Below, piece by piece: positions 27,267 to 36,099 of a stretch of 64,000 nucleotides of DNA. The position numbers and the translations under genes are program-made. The DNA is taken from positions 930,001-994,000 of the forward strand of contig NZ_JAHHDS010000003.1 of NCBI RefSeq assembly GCF_019739195.1, read 5' to 3'. The DNA comes from Microcella sp. Lineage in GTDB: Bacteria > Actinomycetota > Actinomycetes > Actinomycetales > Microbacteriaceae. Numbering within the stretch: position 1 is the first letter of the stretch; the number at the start of each line of letters is the position of its first letter. A model generated the notes under the pieces. That model was given only the letters and a program-made list of their open reading frames with translations, did no database searches and had not been told where the DNA came from.

Positions 27267-28511
27267 GTGGAACTCGTGGGCGGGTTGGTCTCGGCTCTGG
27301 TCACCGGCGGGGTCACGCTGCTGGTCGTCGTGGCCGCCGTGCTCGTCGGCGGCATCGTCATCGTCTCGCGCCGCCGCTCGCGGCCCGCGCAGGTTTCGGG
27401 CGACGTGCGGCGCCGCGCGGGCTCAGCGCTTGTGCGCGCTGACGACCGCATCGGCGAGGGCGAGAGCGACGTCGAGTTCGCGATCGCCCAGTTCGGCGAG
27501 AAGGCCGCGGCCGAGTACCGCGACGCCGTGCGGCAGGCGCGCACCGACCGCGACGAGATCTTCCGGCTGCACCGGCTCATCGACGACGAGCCGGGCGCGG
27601 GCCTTGCCAATCGCGAGCGCGCGGCCCGCATCGTGATGCTCGCCGACCGCATCGAGCGCACCCTCGGCGAGCAGGCCGCGAGCTTCCGCGAGCGCCGCTC
27701 GCTCGAATCAACGGCGCCCGACCGACTCGAGCGGGTGCGCACTCGCGTCGCCGACGCCCGTGCCCGCCTCACCGTGACGACCCGGCAGCGGGATGCCCTG
27801 CTCGAGCAGCACTCCCGCAGCGCTCTCGGCCCCGCCGTCGACGCCCCCGAGCGCGCCATGCGATCACTCGACCGTGCCGAGAGCTTGGCAGCGGAGGCGG
27901 CACCGGGCAGCACGGCTCTTGCGAGCAGCGTCATGCAGACGATCGCCGAAGCCGAGCGCATGCTGTTCGCGGCCGACGAGGCGCTCGACGCCGTCGACGC
28001 CGTGGCCGAACGACTCGACGACGCGGCCGATGCTCTGCAGCAGCTGCGCGACGACGCCCGCGTCGTTCGCACCGAAGCTCTCGAAGCCGCAGCTACTGCG
28101 CCCGACGGCGACTCGGGTGCGGCGATCACCGAGGCCGTGGCAGAGCTCGATCGAGCCGTCGAGGCGGCGAAAGCCGCGGCGGCCGACCCGCTCGAGCAGC
28201 TCGACGACCTGCGCACGGCGATGGACGCCGTCGAGGTGGCGCTCGCCTCGTCGCGCACGCAGGCCCAACGACTCGCGCATGCGCGCGAGGCGTACCTCGC
28301 CGCGCGGGTGCAGACCGAGGCGCAGCTGGCTGTGGCCCGCGAGGCGCTCGGCTCGAGCGGCTCTGCCGGTGCGCGCGCGCGGCTGGCGGAGGCAGAAGAC
28401 GAGCTGCGAGCATCCGCCGCCCTCATCGACACCGACCCCGTCGACGCGCTCGATGCCGCACGCCGCGCGCTCACGCACGCGCGCGACGCCGAGGTGCTCG
28501 CCCGCTACTGA
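27267..28511 (+). CDS. Membrane-anchored coiled-coil protein
   Basis: 414 residues. One membrane helix (residues 5-33) ends in a basic RRRSRP stop-transfer; the rest is almost wholly helical and Ala/Glu/Arg/Leu rich, with heptad-like patterns to the end. It resembles the region after the TPM domain in larger actinobacterial TPM_phosphatase proteins, but no TPM domain is present, so I do not assign a family. GTG start with TAGAAT six bases upstream and no ribosome site. The last seven bases overlap the response-regulator gene, which is convergent. Confidence 0.75.
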   Translation: MELVGGLVSALVTGGVTLLVVVAAVLVGGIVIVSRRRSRPAQVSGDVRRRAGSALVRADDRIGEGESDVEFAIAQFGEKAAAEYRDAVRQARTDRDEIFRLHRLIDDEPGAGLANRERAARIVMLADRIERTLGEQAASFRERRSLESTAPDRLERVRTRVADARARLTVTTRQRDALLEQHSRSALGPAVDAPERAMRSLDRAESLAAEAAPGSTALASSVMQTIAEAERMLFAADEALDAVDAVAERLDDAADALQQLRDDARVVRTEALEAAATAPDGDSGAAITEAVAELDRAVEAAKAAAADPLEQLDDLRTAMDAVEVALASSRTQAQRLAHAREAYLAARVQTEAQLAVAREALGSSGSAGARARLAEAEDELRASAALIDTDPVDALDAARRALTHARDAEVLARY

Positions 28512-29155
28512 GCTTGCAGCCAGGCGAGCACCGCGAGCACGCGGCGGTGGTCGCCGTCGGCTGCGTCGAGCCCGAGCTTGGCGAAGATTGCCGAGATGTG
28601 CTTCTCGACGGCGCCGACTCCGATGAAGAGTGCGGCGGCGATGGCCGCATTGGTGCGACCCTGCGCCATGAGTTCGAGCACCTCGCGCTCGCGGGCCGTC
28701 AACGCGGCGAGCGGGTCAACGCGCCGGGCCATGAGCTGCGTGATGACCTCGGGGTCGAGCACGGTGCCGCCGGCGGCGACACGCTCGAGGGCATCCCGCA
28801 CCTCGTCGAGCGAGATGACGCGGTCTTTCAGCAGGTAGCCGATGCCGCCCGTGCCTGCCGCGAGCAGTTCTTGCGCGTACGCCACCTCGACGTACTGCGA
28901 GAGCAGAAGAATGGCGACGTCAGGGTGCCGCCGGCGCAGCTCGATCGCGGCGCGCACACCCTCATCGCGAAAGGTCGGCGGCATGCGCACATCGAGCACG
29001 ACCGCGTCGGGCTCGAGAGCCGGCAGCGCGGCGAGCAGCGACTCGGCGTCGCCGAAGGCTCCGACCACCTCGAGCCCCGCATCGCCGAGCACGCGCACCA
29101 GCCCTTCGCGCAGCAGCACCGAATCATCGGCGACGGCGACGCGAAGGGCTGGCAT
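28505..29155 (-). CDS. NarL/LuxR-type response regulator
   Basis: 216 residues. A receiver domain (1-120) has the acidic pair Asp10-Asp11, phosphoacceptor Asp55 (VVLDVRMPP) and Lys in GYLLKDRV; a LuxR HTH (about 150-205: LTAREREVLELMAQGRTNAA, VEKHISAIFAKLG) follows. It starts ten bases after the sensor kinase stop, so the pair is one unit; a TAGGCT box seven bases before its ATG lies in the kinase 3' end and may give extra leaderless expression. It receives the phosphate from the kinase and controls genes not identifiable here. Confidence 0.93.
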   Translation of the reverse strand: MPALRVAVADDSVLLREGLVRVLGDAGLEVVGAFGDAESLLAALPALEPDAVVLDVRMPPTFRDEGVRAAIELRRRHPDVAILLLSQYVEVAYAQELLAAGTGGIGYLLKDRVISLDEVRDALERVAAGGTVLDPEVITQLMARRVDPLAALTAREREVLELMAQGRTNAAIAAALFIGVGAVEKHISAIFAKLGLDAADGDHRRVLAVLAWLQAQ

Positions 29156-29162
29156 GGCGTTC

Positions 29163-29168
29163 AGCCTA
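29163..29168 (-). promoter_or_regulatory. -10 box of response-regulator gene
   Basis: TAGGCT, seven bases before the ATG at 29155, overlapping the kinase stop codon. Confidence 0.4.
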
Positions 29169-30548
29169 GGCTTCCGGCGCAGTGCCGGCGGTGGTGGATG
29201 CTGCGCCCACGCCCGCGAGCGGCAGCGTCACCGTGACCGAGGTCGGGCCGCCCTCGGGGCTCGAGAGCGTGAAGTCGCCGCCCATGCCGGCCGCACGGTC
29301 GCGCAGCCCGACGAGGCCGTGCCCGGCCTTCTCGACCGCTCCGCCCACGCCGTCGTCTGTCACGGCGACGACGAGCGCGCCGTCGGCGGTCGTGACACTC
29401 AGCGTGATGCCACCGGCTTGCGAGTGCTTCGCCGCGTTGGCGATGAGCTCGCTCGCCACGAAGTAGGCGTTACGCGCCACCTCGTCGGGCAGGTTCGCCG
29501 TCGCGCCGAGCTCGGTCTCGAGCGTCACGGGGATGCTCGAGCGGGTCGCGAGCGACTCGAGGGCCGCGAAGAGTCCGCGGTCGAGCAGCAGCGGCGGCGC
29601 GAAGCCCCGCGACAGGTTGCGCAGCTCGTCGAGTGCGTCTTGCGCCTGACGGCGAGCATCCTGAATCAGCGATGTCGCCTCCGCCGGGTCGGCGGTGCCG
29701 TCGGCGAGGCGGCGCTCGGCCGCGGCGAGGTCCATCTGCAGGCGGATCAGTCGCTGCTGCGGGCCATCGTGAATGTCGCGCTCGATGCGGCTCAGGGCCG
29801 AGCCCTCGGCGGCGACCGCCGCCTGGCGCGAGGTAAACAGGTTCGACACCTGTTGCTCGAGCTGCTCGTTCGTGAAGCGCCCCAGGAACGGGCGGGCGAT
29901 CGCCGCGTGCAGCCAGGTCATGCCGCGCAGCACGTAGGGCAGGGTGACGAGAGCGATGACGCCGAGCACGATCGCGACCACAGCCAGGGTCGGCGCCACG
30001 CGCTCCAGCCAACCGTTCGCGATCACCCAGTCGGGGTCGGTCGAGTCAATGGCCCACAACTCTGGGCCGACGATAGCGAGCCGGATCGGCAGCGCCACGG
30101 CAACCGCGATGAACGAGAACCAGATCGTCAGCACCACAAAGCTCAGCGTCGCGATGATCGGTGCGATGACGGCCCCGTGCAGCAGGCTCAGCCAGTAGCG
30201 GCCGTTGGCGAGCGGGCGCAGCCAGCGCTTCCACCACACCATCGTCGGGTCGCTCGGCCACACCGGCTGTGCAATGGGCGACTCGCCCGAGAGCCGCAGT
30301 CGCACAATCTCGAACTGGCCGGCGTATCGGGCGAGTAGCAGCGTCAGAGCCACGAGGTAGATGCCGACGATGAAGACGAGAAGGCTGACCGCACCCGAGA
30401 GCAGCGACGTGAGCGCCGCGCTCACCGCGATCGCGATGAGGAACGTCGGAATCAGGTAGCCGAGCGCGCGAGGCACTCGGCGCCAGAGGGAGCCGTAGCT
30501 CCAACTGTCGGCGACGGGAGTCGCGGCGGTCGAGGGGGTGGTCGTCAT
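29166..30548 (-). CDS. NarL-partner sensor histidine kinase
   Basis: 460 residues. Four or more membrane helices (about 28-75, 122-160, 185-208) form a 'putative sensor' N-terminal domain; HisKA_3 follows with the phosphorylated His260 (ERDIHDGPQQRL), then HATPase_c with an N box (ELIANAAKHSQAG) and G boxes (DDGVGG, GHGLVGLRDR). This is the DesK/LiaS-like group that senses envelope or membrane stress. AGGAG before the ATG supports the start. Cognate regulator follows directly. Confidence 0.93.
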   Translation of the reverse strand: MTTTPSTAATPVADSWSYGSLWRRVPRALGYLIPTFLIAIAVSAALTSLLSGAVSLLVFIVGIYLVALTLLLARYAGQFEIVRLRLSGESPIAQPVWPSDPTMVWWKRWLRPLANGRYWLSLLHGAVIAPIIATLSFVVLTIWFSFIAVAVALPIRLAIVGPELWAIDSTDPDWVIANGWLERVAPTLAVVAIVLGVIALVTLPYVLRGMTWLHAAIARPFLGRFTNEQLEQQVSNLFTSRQAAVAAEGSALSRIERDIHDGPQQRLIRLQMDLAAAERRLADGTADPAEATSLIQDARRQAQDALDELRNLSRGFAPPLLLDRGLFAALESLATRSSIPVTLETELGATANLPDEVARNAYFVASELIANAAKHSQAGGITLSVTTADGALVVAVTDDGVGGAVEKAGHGLVGLRDRAAGMGGDFTLSSPEGGPTSVTVTLPLAGVGAASTTAGTAPEA

Positions 30549-30668
30549 GGTGTTCTCCTGAGGTCAGACTGCCACGGCGCACGGCGCGCCGGGGTTACTC
30601 CAGCCTCGCCATCGACGGTCGCGCGCGGCATCCGGCCCACCCACGAACCACGGTGGGGCTAACCCCCG

Positions 30669-31511
30669 TTAGTCGACCCGCAGTGCCACCACGGTCACGG
30701 CGAGGGTCACGCTGATCGGGGCCTTCCAGCCCTCGAGCACAGCGGCGACCTTCGCGCGATCCTGGTGGAACGCGTTGGGCCCCATGAACACGGCATCGAG
30801 GGCCTGCTCGACCGTCAGCTGCACGCGCTGTCGCACCTCGACCGAGCTCACGAGCGTTGCGTCTGGGATGCTCGCCGCAACCTCTTCTGCCTTGCCCGCC
30901 GGCACTTTCATGAGTTTCAGGCCGTGCCCGAGCTCGCGCTGGTGGTCGCCGTGCGGCACAACGAAGATCGCGGTGCCGCCGGGCGCGAGGATGCGACGCA
31001 CTTCGTCAGCGCTGCCCGGGGCGAAGATGCGCAGGGCGACATCGACGTGGCCGTCGCGCAGCGGGATGCCGCTCCAGACGTCGGCGCTCACCGCGGCCAG
31101 GCGGTCGTGGGCGCGAGCGGCGATGCGCACGGCCGGCGCCGAGGCGTCGAGCACGATCGCGTGCAGGTCGGGGCGAGCATCCAGAATCTGGGCGGCGTAC
31201 CAGCCGGTGCCGCCACCGAGGTCGGCAAGCCAGCCGCGCGCGTCCGCCGGCACGGCCGCGAGCACTGCTGCCGCGATCTCATCGTGAAAGCCTTCGGCCT
31301 GAAAGCGCTCGCGGGCCTCGAGCATCTCGGGGGTGTCTCCGCTCGCGGGCGCACCCTTGCCCTTGTGCGCGGCACGCAGGCTGAGGTAGCCCTGGCGCGC
31401 GCGATCGAAGTGGTGGCGGTTGGAGCACGTGGCCCCGTCGTCGGCCGGCGACAAGGGCTCGCCGCAGCTCGGGCACTGCAGAATGTCGAAGGTCGCGTCG
31501 AGGGTGCTCAC
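30669..31511 (-). CDS. 23S rRNA (guanine-N1)-methyltransferase-like protein (RlmA family)
   Basis: 280 residues. An N-terminal zinc module (LQCPSCGEPL ... CSNRHHFDRARQGYL) and a Rossmann methyltransferase with SAM loop LADLGGGTGWYAAQ match RlmA(I)/RlmA(II), which methylate G745 or G748 of 23S rRNA. Actinobacterial RlmA(II)/TlrB gives tylosin or mycinamicin resistance; which subtype this is cannot be told. GTG at 31511 has TACGGT seven bases upstream, so it is leaderless. The 120 bases before the kinase gene hold no gene. Confidence 0.85.
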   Translation of the reverse strand: MSTLDATFDILQCPSCGEPLSPADDGATCSNRHHFDRARQGYLSLRAAHKGKGAPASGDTPEMLEARERFQAEGFHDEIAAAVLAAVPADARGWLADLGGGTGWYAAQILDARPDLHAIVLDASAPAVRIAARAHDRLAAVSADVWSGIPLRDGHVDVALRIFAPGSADEVRRILAPGGTAIFVVPHGDHQRELGHGLKLMKVPAGKAEEVAASIPDATLVSSVEVRQRVQLTVEQALDAVFMGPNAFHQDRAKVAAVLEGWKAPISVTLAVTVVALRVD

Positions 31512-31518
31512 TCGCGCA

Positions 31519-31524
31519 ACCGTA
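31519..31524 (-). promoter_or_regulatory. -10 box of leaderless RlmA-like gene
   Basis: TACGGT, seven bases before the GTG at 31511. Confidence 0.5.
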
Positions 31525-31601
31525 CAGGGCGCGCTGACTAGGCTGAGCACGGCGTCTCCCGATCTCGTTCGGCGGCCACCCTTCTCGTCGAAAGTTCGGT
31601 C

Positions 31602-32453
31602 ATGGCTGTCATTCTCGTGCTCATCAATGCGGTGTTCGTTTCGGCGAGCAACGTGCTGGGCGGGGTTGCCGCGCGTCGACTGCCGGTTCCGATCGTCGTG
31701 ACCATCGCGGGCTTCACGACGATCGTCGTCTCGCTCGTGATCGCGGTCGTCATGCCCGGCACCCCGAGCGCGACCGGCATCGGCCTCGGGCTTTTGGCGG
31801 GCGCGTCCGCCGGCGTCGGCCTGCCGCTCGCCTACCGCGCCTACGCGATCGGACCGGTCGGCATCGCGGGCGCGATCATCGCCGTCGTCACCACGGCTGT
31901 GCTCACGATCGTCGGGTTACTCTCGGGCGATGCCATGACCCCGCTGCGCGCGGTCGGCCTCGTTCTCTGTGTGCTCGCGATTCTGCTGGTCACGTATCGT
32001 CCGCCCGTCGATGGCAAGCGCCCGAGCCTGCGCGGCCCGCTGCTCGCGTTCATCGCGGCCCTGCTGTTTTCGGTCTTCGTGGTCTCGATCAACTTCGCGC
32101 CCGAGGCCGACGGCTTCTGGCCCGTGTTCGCCGCCCGCATCAGCATCACGATCGTGGCGATGCTGCTGTTGGCACGGATGCTCTCCCGAGAGGGCGGCCG
32201 CTCTGTCGCCATGCACTTCAGAGGTCGGCACGTGCTCATTCCGGTCGCCGCCGGTGCCGCCGACATTCTCGGCAACCTCTTCCTCGTGCTCGCGCTGCAG
32301 GCGGGCGACCTCGTGCTGCTCGCGATTCTCGCCCCGGCCGCGCCGATCTTCACCGCCATCATCGGTCGCGTCTTCTTGCGCGAACTCATGACGCGCTGGC
32401 AAATCACGGGCCTCATCGTCGCGTCAGGCGCCCTCGTGCTCGCGTCGTTGTAG
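31602..32453 (+). CDS. DMT-superfamily (EamA) transporter
   Basis: 283 residues with ten hydrophobic helices in two EamA halves (about 5-130 and 140-283). YRAYAIGPVGIAGAI and LAILAPAAPIFTAIIGRVFL are the conserved ends of each half. Export of a metabolite or drug is likely; substrate unknown. The ATG at 31602 has only a weak ribosome site (AAAGTT). Confidence 0.85.
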   Translation: MAVILVLINAVFVSASNVLGGVAARRLPVPIVVTIAGFTTIVVSLVIAVVMPGTPSATGIGLGLLAGASAGVGLPLAYRAYAIGPVGIAGAIIAVVTTAVLTIVGLLSGDAMTPLRAVGLVLCVLAILLVTYRPPVDGKRPSLRGPLLAFIAALLFSVFVVSINFAPEADGFWPVFAARISITIVAMLLLARMLSREGGRSVAMHFRGRHVLIPVAAGAADILGNLFLVLALQAGDLVLLAILAPAAPIFTAIIGRVFLRELMTRWQITGLIVASGALVLASL

Positions 32454-32473
32454 GCGGTCTCTAGCTCGCGCGC

Positions 32474-32479
32474 TAGCGT
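32474..32479 (+). promoter_or_regulatory. -10 box of leaderless small membrane-protein gene
   Basis: TAGCGT, six bases before the ATG at 32486. Confidence 0.5.
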
Positions 32480-32485
32480 GGCGCC

Positions 32486-32803
32486 ATGTTTATCGTGACC
32501 GGCATTCTTCTTCTGCTGAATGTGATCGACGTCGTGCTGCACGTGGTCACGGATCAGGTCGAGCCCTTGCGAATTGCAGGCAACATGATCGTGATCGTCA
32601 GCGCGCTCGGCATTCTCGCGATCCCGCGCGTGCGGCGGGCGTGGGTTGCCATCGCGGCAGGACTCTGGAGCCTTGCGTTGAATCTCATCCACATCGCACA
32701 ATCGGGCATCGGTACTGCCGGCATCGTGTTCATCGCCGCGACGACCGTGCTGTGCCTCGTGCTGGCCGTGCAGCTCGCGCGGCGCCCGAAGCCCCTGATC
32801 TAG
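32486..32803 (+). CDS. Small membrane protein
   Basis: 105 residues with four hydrophobic helices (about 2-24, 28-47, 52-70, 75-96) and a basic C-terminus (RRPKP). No family recognised. TAGCGT six bases before the ATG and no ribosome site point to leaderless expression. Its stop TAG abuts the next ATG, so the GNAT gene is probably read by reinitiation. Confidence 0.7.
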   Translation: MFIVTGILLLLNVIDVVLHVVTDQVEPLRIAGNMIVIVSALGILAIPRVRRAWVAIAAGLWSLALNLIHIAQSGIGTAGIVFIAATTVLCLVLAVQLARRPKPLI

Positions 32804-33361
32804 ATGGTGACAATTCGACGCTACGAGGCGTCAGACGAAACCAGTTGGCTTCGATGCCGACTCCTGTCGTTCTTCGAGACGGCCTACTACGACGATGTGA
32901 AGACATCAAAGACGACGTTCGACGGCCTAAGCGTCGAACTCGTCGCGGTCGATCACGGCATCGTCGTCGGGCTCATCGACGTCGAGATCGACGAGTCTTT
33001 GGCCACGATCGACTCGATAGCCGTTCATCCGGACCATTCGCGGCGCGGCATCGCCACGGCACTGGTGCAGAAGGCGATCGCTGAGTTACCGAGCACCGTG
33101 ACGACGCTCGACGCCTGGACCCGCGATGACGAACCTGCCATCCGCTGGTATCAGTCGCAAGGCATGCGGGACGAAGCGCACTATCTGCACGTCTACAAGC
33201 ACTGGAACGAGCCGGACGACGGGTTCACGACTCCCGACGGACTTTCGACGCCGGTCACGGCCTTCATGCACGCACCGCTGGCGAGAGAGGCCGAGCTGCG
33301 CGAGCGATTCAGCCGGGTCGTCGTCTGCCGACGATTCGTGCGAGCACTCGCGCCCCGATGA
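32804..33361 (+). CDS. GNAT-family N-acetyltransferase
   Basis: 185 residues. Motif A (IAVHPDHSRRGIATALVQKA, about residues 67-86) is the acetyl-CoA loop; TRDDEPAIRWYQSQGM is motif B. The acceptor is unknown. The ATG follows the previous stop with no gap. The last 53 bases overlap the opposing CDP-alcohol transferase gene, which suggests that the C-terminal tail is less constrained. Confidence 0.85.
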   Translation: MVTIRRYEASDETSWLRCRLLSFFETAYYDDVKTSKTTFDGLSVELVAVDHGIVVGLIDVEIDESLATIDSIAVHPDHSRRGIATALVQKAIAELPSTVTTLDAWTRDDEPAIRWYQSQGMRDEAHYLHVYKHWNEPDDGFTTPDGLSTPVTAFMHAPLAREAELRERFSRVVVCRRFVRALAPR

Positions 33362-34004
33362 GCACTTCGATCGCGGCGGCCGGGCGCAGCCAGCGTGAGC
33401 GCGGCACGTCGACCATGCCTCCTTTCGCGAAGCTCGCGATGGTCAGCCCAGCGACCGGGATCGCCCACGCGGCGAGGGTCGCGAGTTGCCACCCCCGGCT
33501 GGGCTCGTGCTTCACCGTGAACCAGGTCCAGAGCGCGGCATCCGCGAGGTAGTCGCCCTGGGTACCGAACCGGGTGACCGTGCCCGTGCGACGTGCGAGC
33601 TTGCCGTCGACGAAATCGGTGACAAGGGCCAGCGCCACGATCTGGACCGACCCGAGTCGCGCCTCGGCTGCCGGCAGATTCGCCCGCGCGATCGTGAGCA
33701 GATTGGGCAGGCCCATCGAGGTGCGATGCTCGAGCATCCCAAGATGTGTCACGGTCATGAGCCAGCTCGTGGCGATCCAGACCCGGCCGTGCGGATGCGC
33801 GAGCGCCGCCATGCCGACGTGCACTGCCGTCGCTTCGGCGAGCGCGATAGGCCGCTTGCGGGCCTCGCGGATGCTGCGCAACGTCGCGTCGGCAACGAAC
33901 GCCCCGAGCGCGCGGCCCCCGAAACCGCCTCGCCGCAGACCCCCGAGCAGTTCGTCGGTAGCGGCACGTGAGTCGACGCCGTCGAGCACACCGCGTCGAG
34001 CCAT
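33309..34004 (-). CDS. CDP-alcohol phosphatidyltransferase family protein
   Basis: 231 residues with several membrane helices. The family motif D-G-x2-A-R-x8-G-x3-D-x3-D is complete: Asp133-Gly134, Ala137-Arg138, Gly147, Asp151, Asp155. Such enzymes move a phosphatidyl or phospho-alcohol group from a CDP-linked donor, making membrane phospholipids or polar lipids. The N-terminal 80 residues are unlike PgsA, so the product is uncertain. GAGAGGGG precedes the ATG. Confidence 0.85.
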   Translation of the reverse strand: MARRGVLDGVDSRAATDELLGGLRRGGFGGRALGAFVADATLRSIREARKRPIALAEATAVHVGMAALAHPHGRVWIATSWLMTVTHLGMLEHRTSMGLPNLLTIARANLPAAEARLGSVQIVALALVTDFVDGKLARRTGTVTRFGTQGDYLADAALWTWFTVKHEPSRGWQLATLAAWAIPVAGLTIASFAKGGMVDVPRSRWLRPAAAIEVLIGARVLARIVGRRRPG

Positions 34005-34066
34005 GCCCCACCCCTCTCGTCTGCAACCTTATTCGGGGCAGACGAGGCGATGGTGGGGCAAGACGG

Positions 34067-34540
34067 TCAGCGTCCGGTGGCGTCAGGGGCGCGGTCGACG
34101 TCGCCGCGCCAGGCCCCGGTCTCGAATCCATTCGACTCCACGAGCTCTTTGAACTTCTTGAGGTCGCGATCGATCTGAATGTCGTCGACCTGCAGCAGGG
34201 CGCCAGCTTTCTCGACGAATCCGGTGGGCTCCCAGGTCAACTGCAAGGCGACGCGGGTCAGGTCGTCGCTGAGCCGGTGGAACGTCACGACGCCCGAGTG
34301 CTCCTCACCGACGGTCGACTTCCACGCGATGCGCTCGTCGGGATGCTGCTCGACAATCTCGGCGTCGAACTCTCGCTCGACACCGGCGATCGAGACTTTC
34401 CACGCAGTCTCGGTGTCTGATGTCTGCACGATCGACTCGACCCCCGACATGAACTGCGGGAAGGTCTCGAACTGCGTCCACTGGTTGTAGACCGTGGAAA
34501 TAGGTGCATTGACGTCAATGGTCGAACTGACGGTAGCCAT
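34067..34540 (-). CDS. SRPBCC (polyketide cyclase/coenzyme Q-binding-like) protein
   Basis: 157 residues. STIDVNAPISTVYNQWTQFE and FPQFMSGVESI are the N-terminal signature of the polyketide-cyclase-like SRPBCC group, and HPDERIAWKS with GVVTFHRL marks the barrel. It probably binds a hydrophobic ligand; no enzyme role is shown. A GGGAG ribosome site is before the ATG. It ends 62 bases from the CDP-alcohol transferase start, same strand. Confidence 0.85.
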   Translation of the reverse strand: MATVSSTIDVNAPISTVYNQWTQFETFPQFMSGVESIVQTSDTETAWKVSIAGVEREFDAEIVEQHPDERIAWKSTVGEEHSGVVTFHRLSDDLTRVALQLTWEPTGFVEKAGALLQVDDIQIDRDLKKFKELVESNGFETGAWRGDVDRAPDATGR

Positions 34541-34624
34541 AGTGGTCTCCCTCTCGATCGGTGTGCGGCCACGTTATGGCGAGGCGCGACCGACCGTCAG
34601 GGGGTTGACTTCACAGCCTGGGGA

Positions 34625-34960
34625 TCACCGGCGAGCGTTGAGGACCTCGGCGATGAGCTCGATGACGTCGAGCGGCAGCGGCTTCGCGTGCGGAAAGTGC
34701 ACCGAGTCGGTCTTCGCGCGGAACGGCCCGACGACAGCCTCGAAGGCCTCATCGCCTCGGTAGATCGGGTAGAGCGCGAGGTGCTTCTTCCACGTCGCGT
34801 AGTGCAGGCCATGGCGTGCGTCGATCATTACGGAGGGCATCCCGTACCGGAACGCCTCGGTGCCTCCCTCAACGCACCGCAGCAGAGTCTCCCGCACGGC
34901 TACAAGCCGCTCACGAACAACCTCGGGCGCCGCGGCGATGTAGTCGTCGATCTCGCTCAT
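34625..34960 (-). CDS. DUF1801 protein
   Basis: 111 residues with the DUF1801 pattern: SEIDDYIAAAPEVVRERL, AFRYGMPSV, and KKHLALYPI. It belongs to the YdhG/frataxin-like fold; function is unknown. Its ATG overlaps the dehydrogenase TGA (ATGA), so it is coupled to that gene. Confidence 0.85.
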   Translation of the reverse strand: MSEIDDYIAAAPEVVRERLVAVRETLLRCVEGGTEAFRYGMPSVMIDARHGLHYATWKKHLALYPIYRGDEAFEAVVGPFRAKTDSVHFPHAKPLPLDVIELIAEVLNARR

Positions 34961-36012
34961 GCGCGAGCGGCGGCGACGCGGGCGTGAGCGATGCGGTCGG
35001 CGGCGTCGAGCGGCGTGATGCCTTCGAGAGCGGCGAGGCCGAGCACGTCGCTGAGCGTGCCGCCGATGGCGCGGATGCGCTGCTCGACGTCTGCCGGGCT
35101 GTCGCCGCGGCCCGTCAACGCGAGATGGATGACTCCCCCGGCGTTGACGACGTAGTCGGGGGCGTAGAGGATGCCCCTCGCGGCGAGCGCGTCGGCCCCA
35201 CTGCGCTCGGCAAGCGGGTTGTTGGCCGGCCCGCAGACAGCGCGCACAGGAAGTTGCTCGATGACGGGTGCGGTGAGGATTCCGCCGAGACCCGCCGGCA
35301 CGAACACGTCGGCGGGTGCGGTCACCGCGTCGGCGGCCTCGATCCAGGTCGCGCCGAGCTGATCGGCGATCGCGAGCGCGCTCGGGTTGATGTCAGTCAC
35401 GGTGAGCACCGCGCCCGCGTCGGCAAGTCGGCGCGCGAGCCGCGAGCCCACCTGCCCGAGCCCCGCGATCACGAATGAGCGCCCGGTGATGTCAGCCGAG
35501 CCGAAGAGCGAGAGCAGCACCTGCTCGATCGAGACGAAGACGCCGAGGGCGGTGCCGGCCGCCGGCTCACCGGCGCCGCCATCCGCCGCGGGCAGGCCGA
35601 CGACATGCCGAGTCTGCTCGCGCACGACGGCCATGTCGTGCTCGGTCACGCCCACATCTTCGGTTGTGATGTACGCACCGTCGAACGACTCGACGAGGTC
35701 TCCAAGGTCGAGAAGAGCATCCCGTCGCCGGCCTTCGTCGAGAACGTCGCCCGGGCTCAACGCGATGACCGCCTTGCCGCCGCCCGCGCCGATGTCGGCG
35801 AGCGCGTTCTTCATCGTCATGGCCTGCGCAAGCCGCAGGGCGTCGGCGACGCCGTCGGCCCAGTGGTCGTAGGTCCAGAGCCGGCAGCCGCCGAGGGCTG
35901 GGCCGAGGGCGCTCGAGTGCAGGGCGGCAGTGATGCGCAGACCTGAGCGACCGCCCGTGACGGTCGTGGCGCGCTCGTGCGTGAAGTCGGGCAGCGGGGC
36001 GGGGTTTGACAT
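34957..36012 (-). CDS. Leucine/valine/phenylalanine-type amino acid dehydrogenase
   Basis: 351 residues of the Glu/Leu/Phe/Val dehydrogenase family. Lys68 and Lys80 (MTMKNALADIGAGGGKAVI) match the substrate-binding and catalytic lysines of leucine dehydrogenase, and GLGQVGSRLARRL is the NAD-binding loop. It oxidatively deaminates a branched-chain or aromatic L-amino acid to a 2-oxo acid in the cytoplasm. GGAGG seven bases before the ATG at 36012 sets the start; the frame is open upstream but carries no domain. It is divergent from an RraB-like gene. Confidence 0.9.
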   Translation of the reverse strand: MSNPAPLPDFTHERATTVTGGRSGLRITAALHSSALGPALGGCRLWTYDHWADGVADALRLAQAMTMKNALADIGAGGGKAVIALSPGDVLDEGRRRDALLDLGDLVESFDGAYITTEDVGVTEHDMAVVREQTRHVVGLPAADGGAGEPAAGTALGVFVSIEQVLLSLFGSADITGRSFVIAGLGQVGSRLARRLADAGAVLTVTDINPSALAIADQLGATWIEAADAVTAPADVFVPAGLGGILTAPVIEQLPVRAVCGPANNPLAERSGADALAARGILYAPDYVVNAGGVIHLALTGRGDSPADVEQRIRAIGGTLSDVLGLAALEGITPLDAADRIAHARVAAARA

Positions 36013-36086
36013 GAGGATCCTCCAAGAGGCACTGCTTGTGGCGGTGCATGCGGGCCGCGGGATATGCGGATGGCTCCATACTGGTC

Positions 36087-36092
36087 TACCAT
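36087..36092 (+). promoter_or_regulatory. -10 box of leaderless RraB-like gene
   Basis: TACCAT, seven bases before the GTG at 36100. Confidence 0.45.
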
Positions 36093-36099
36093 CGCGCGA

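Noticed and set aside
34508-34521. 14-base palindrome CATTGACGTCAATG
   Set aside because: It lies in codons 7-11 of the SRPBCC gene and codes for conserved residues; no divergent promoter is near, so I treat it as chance.
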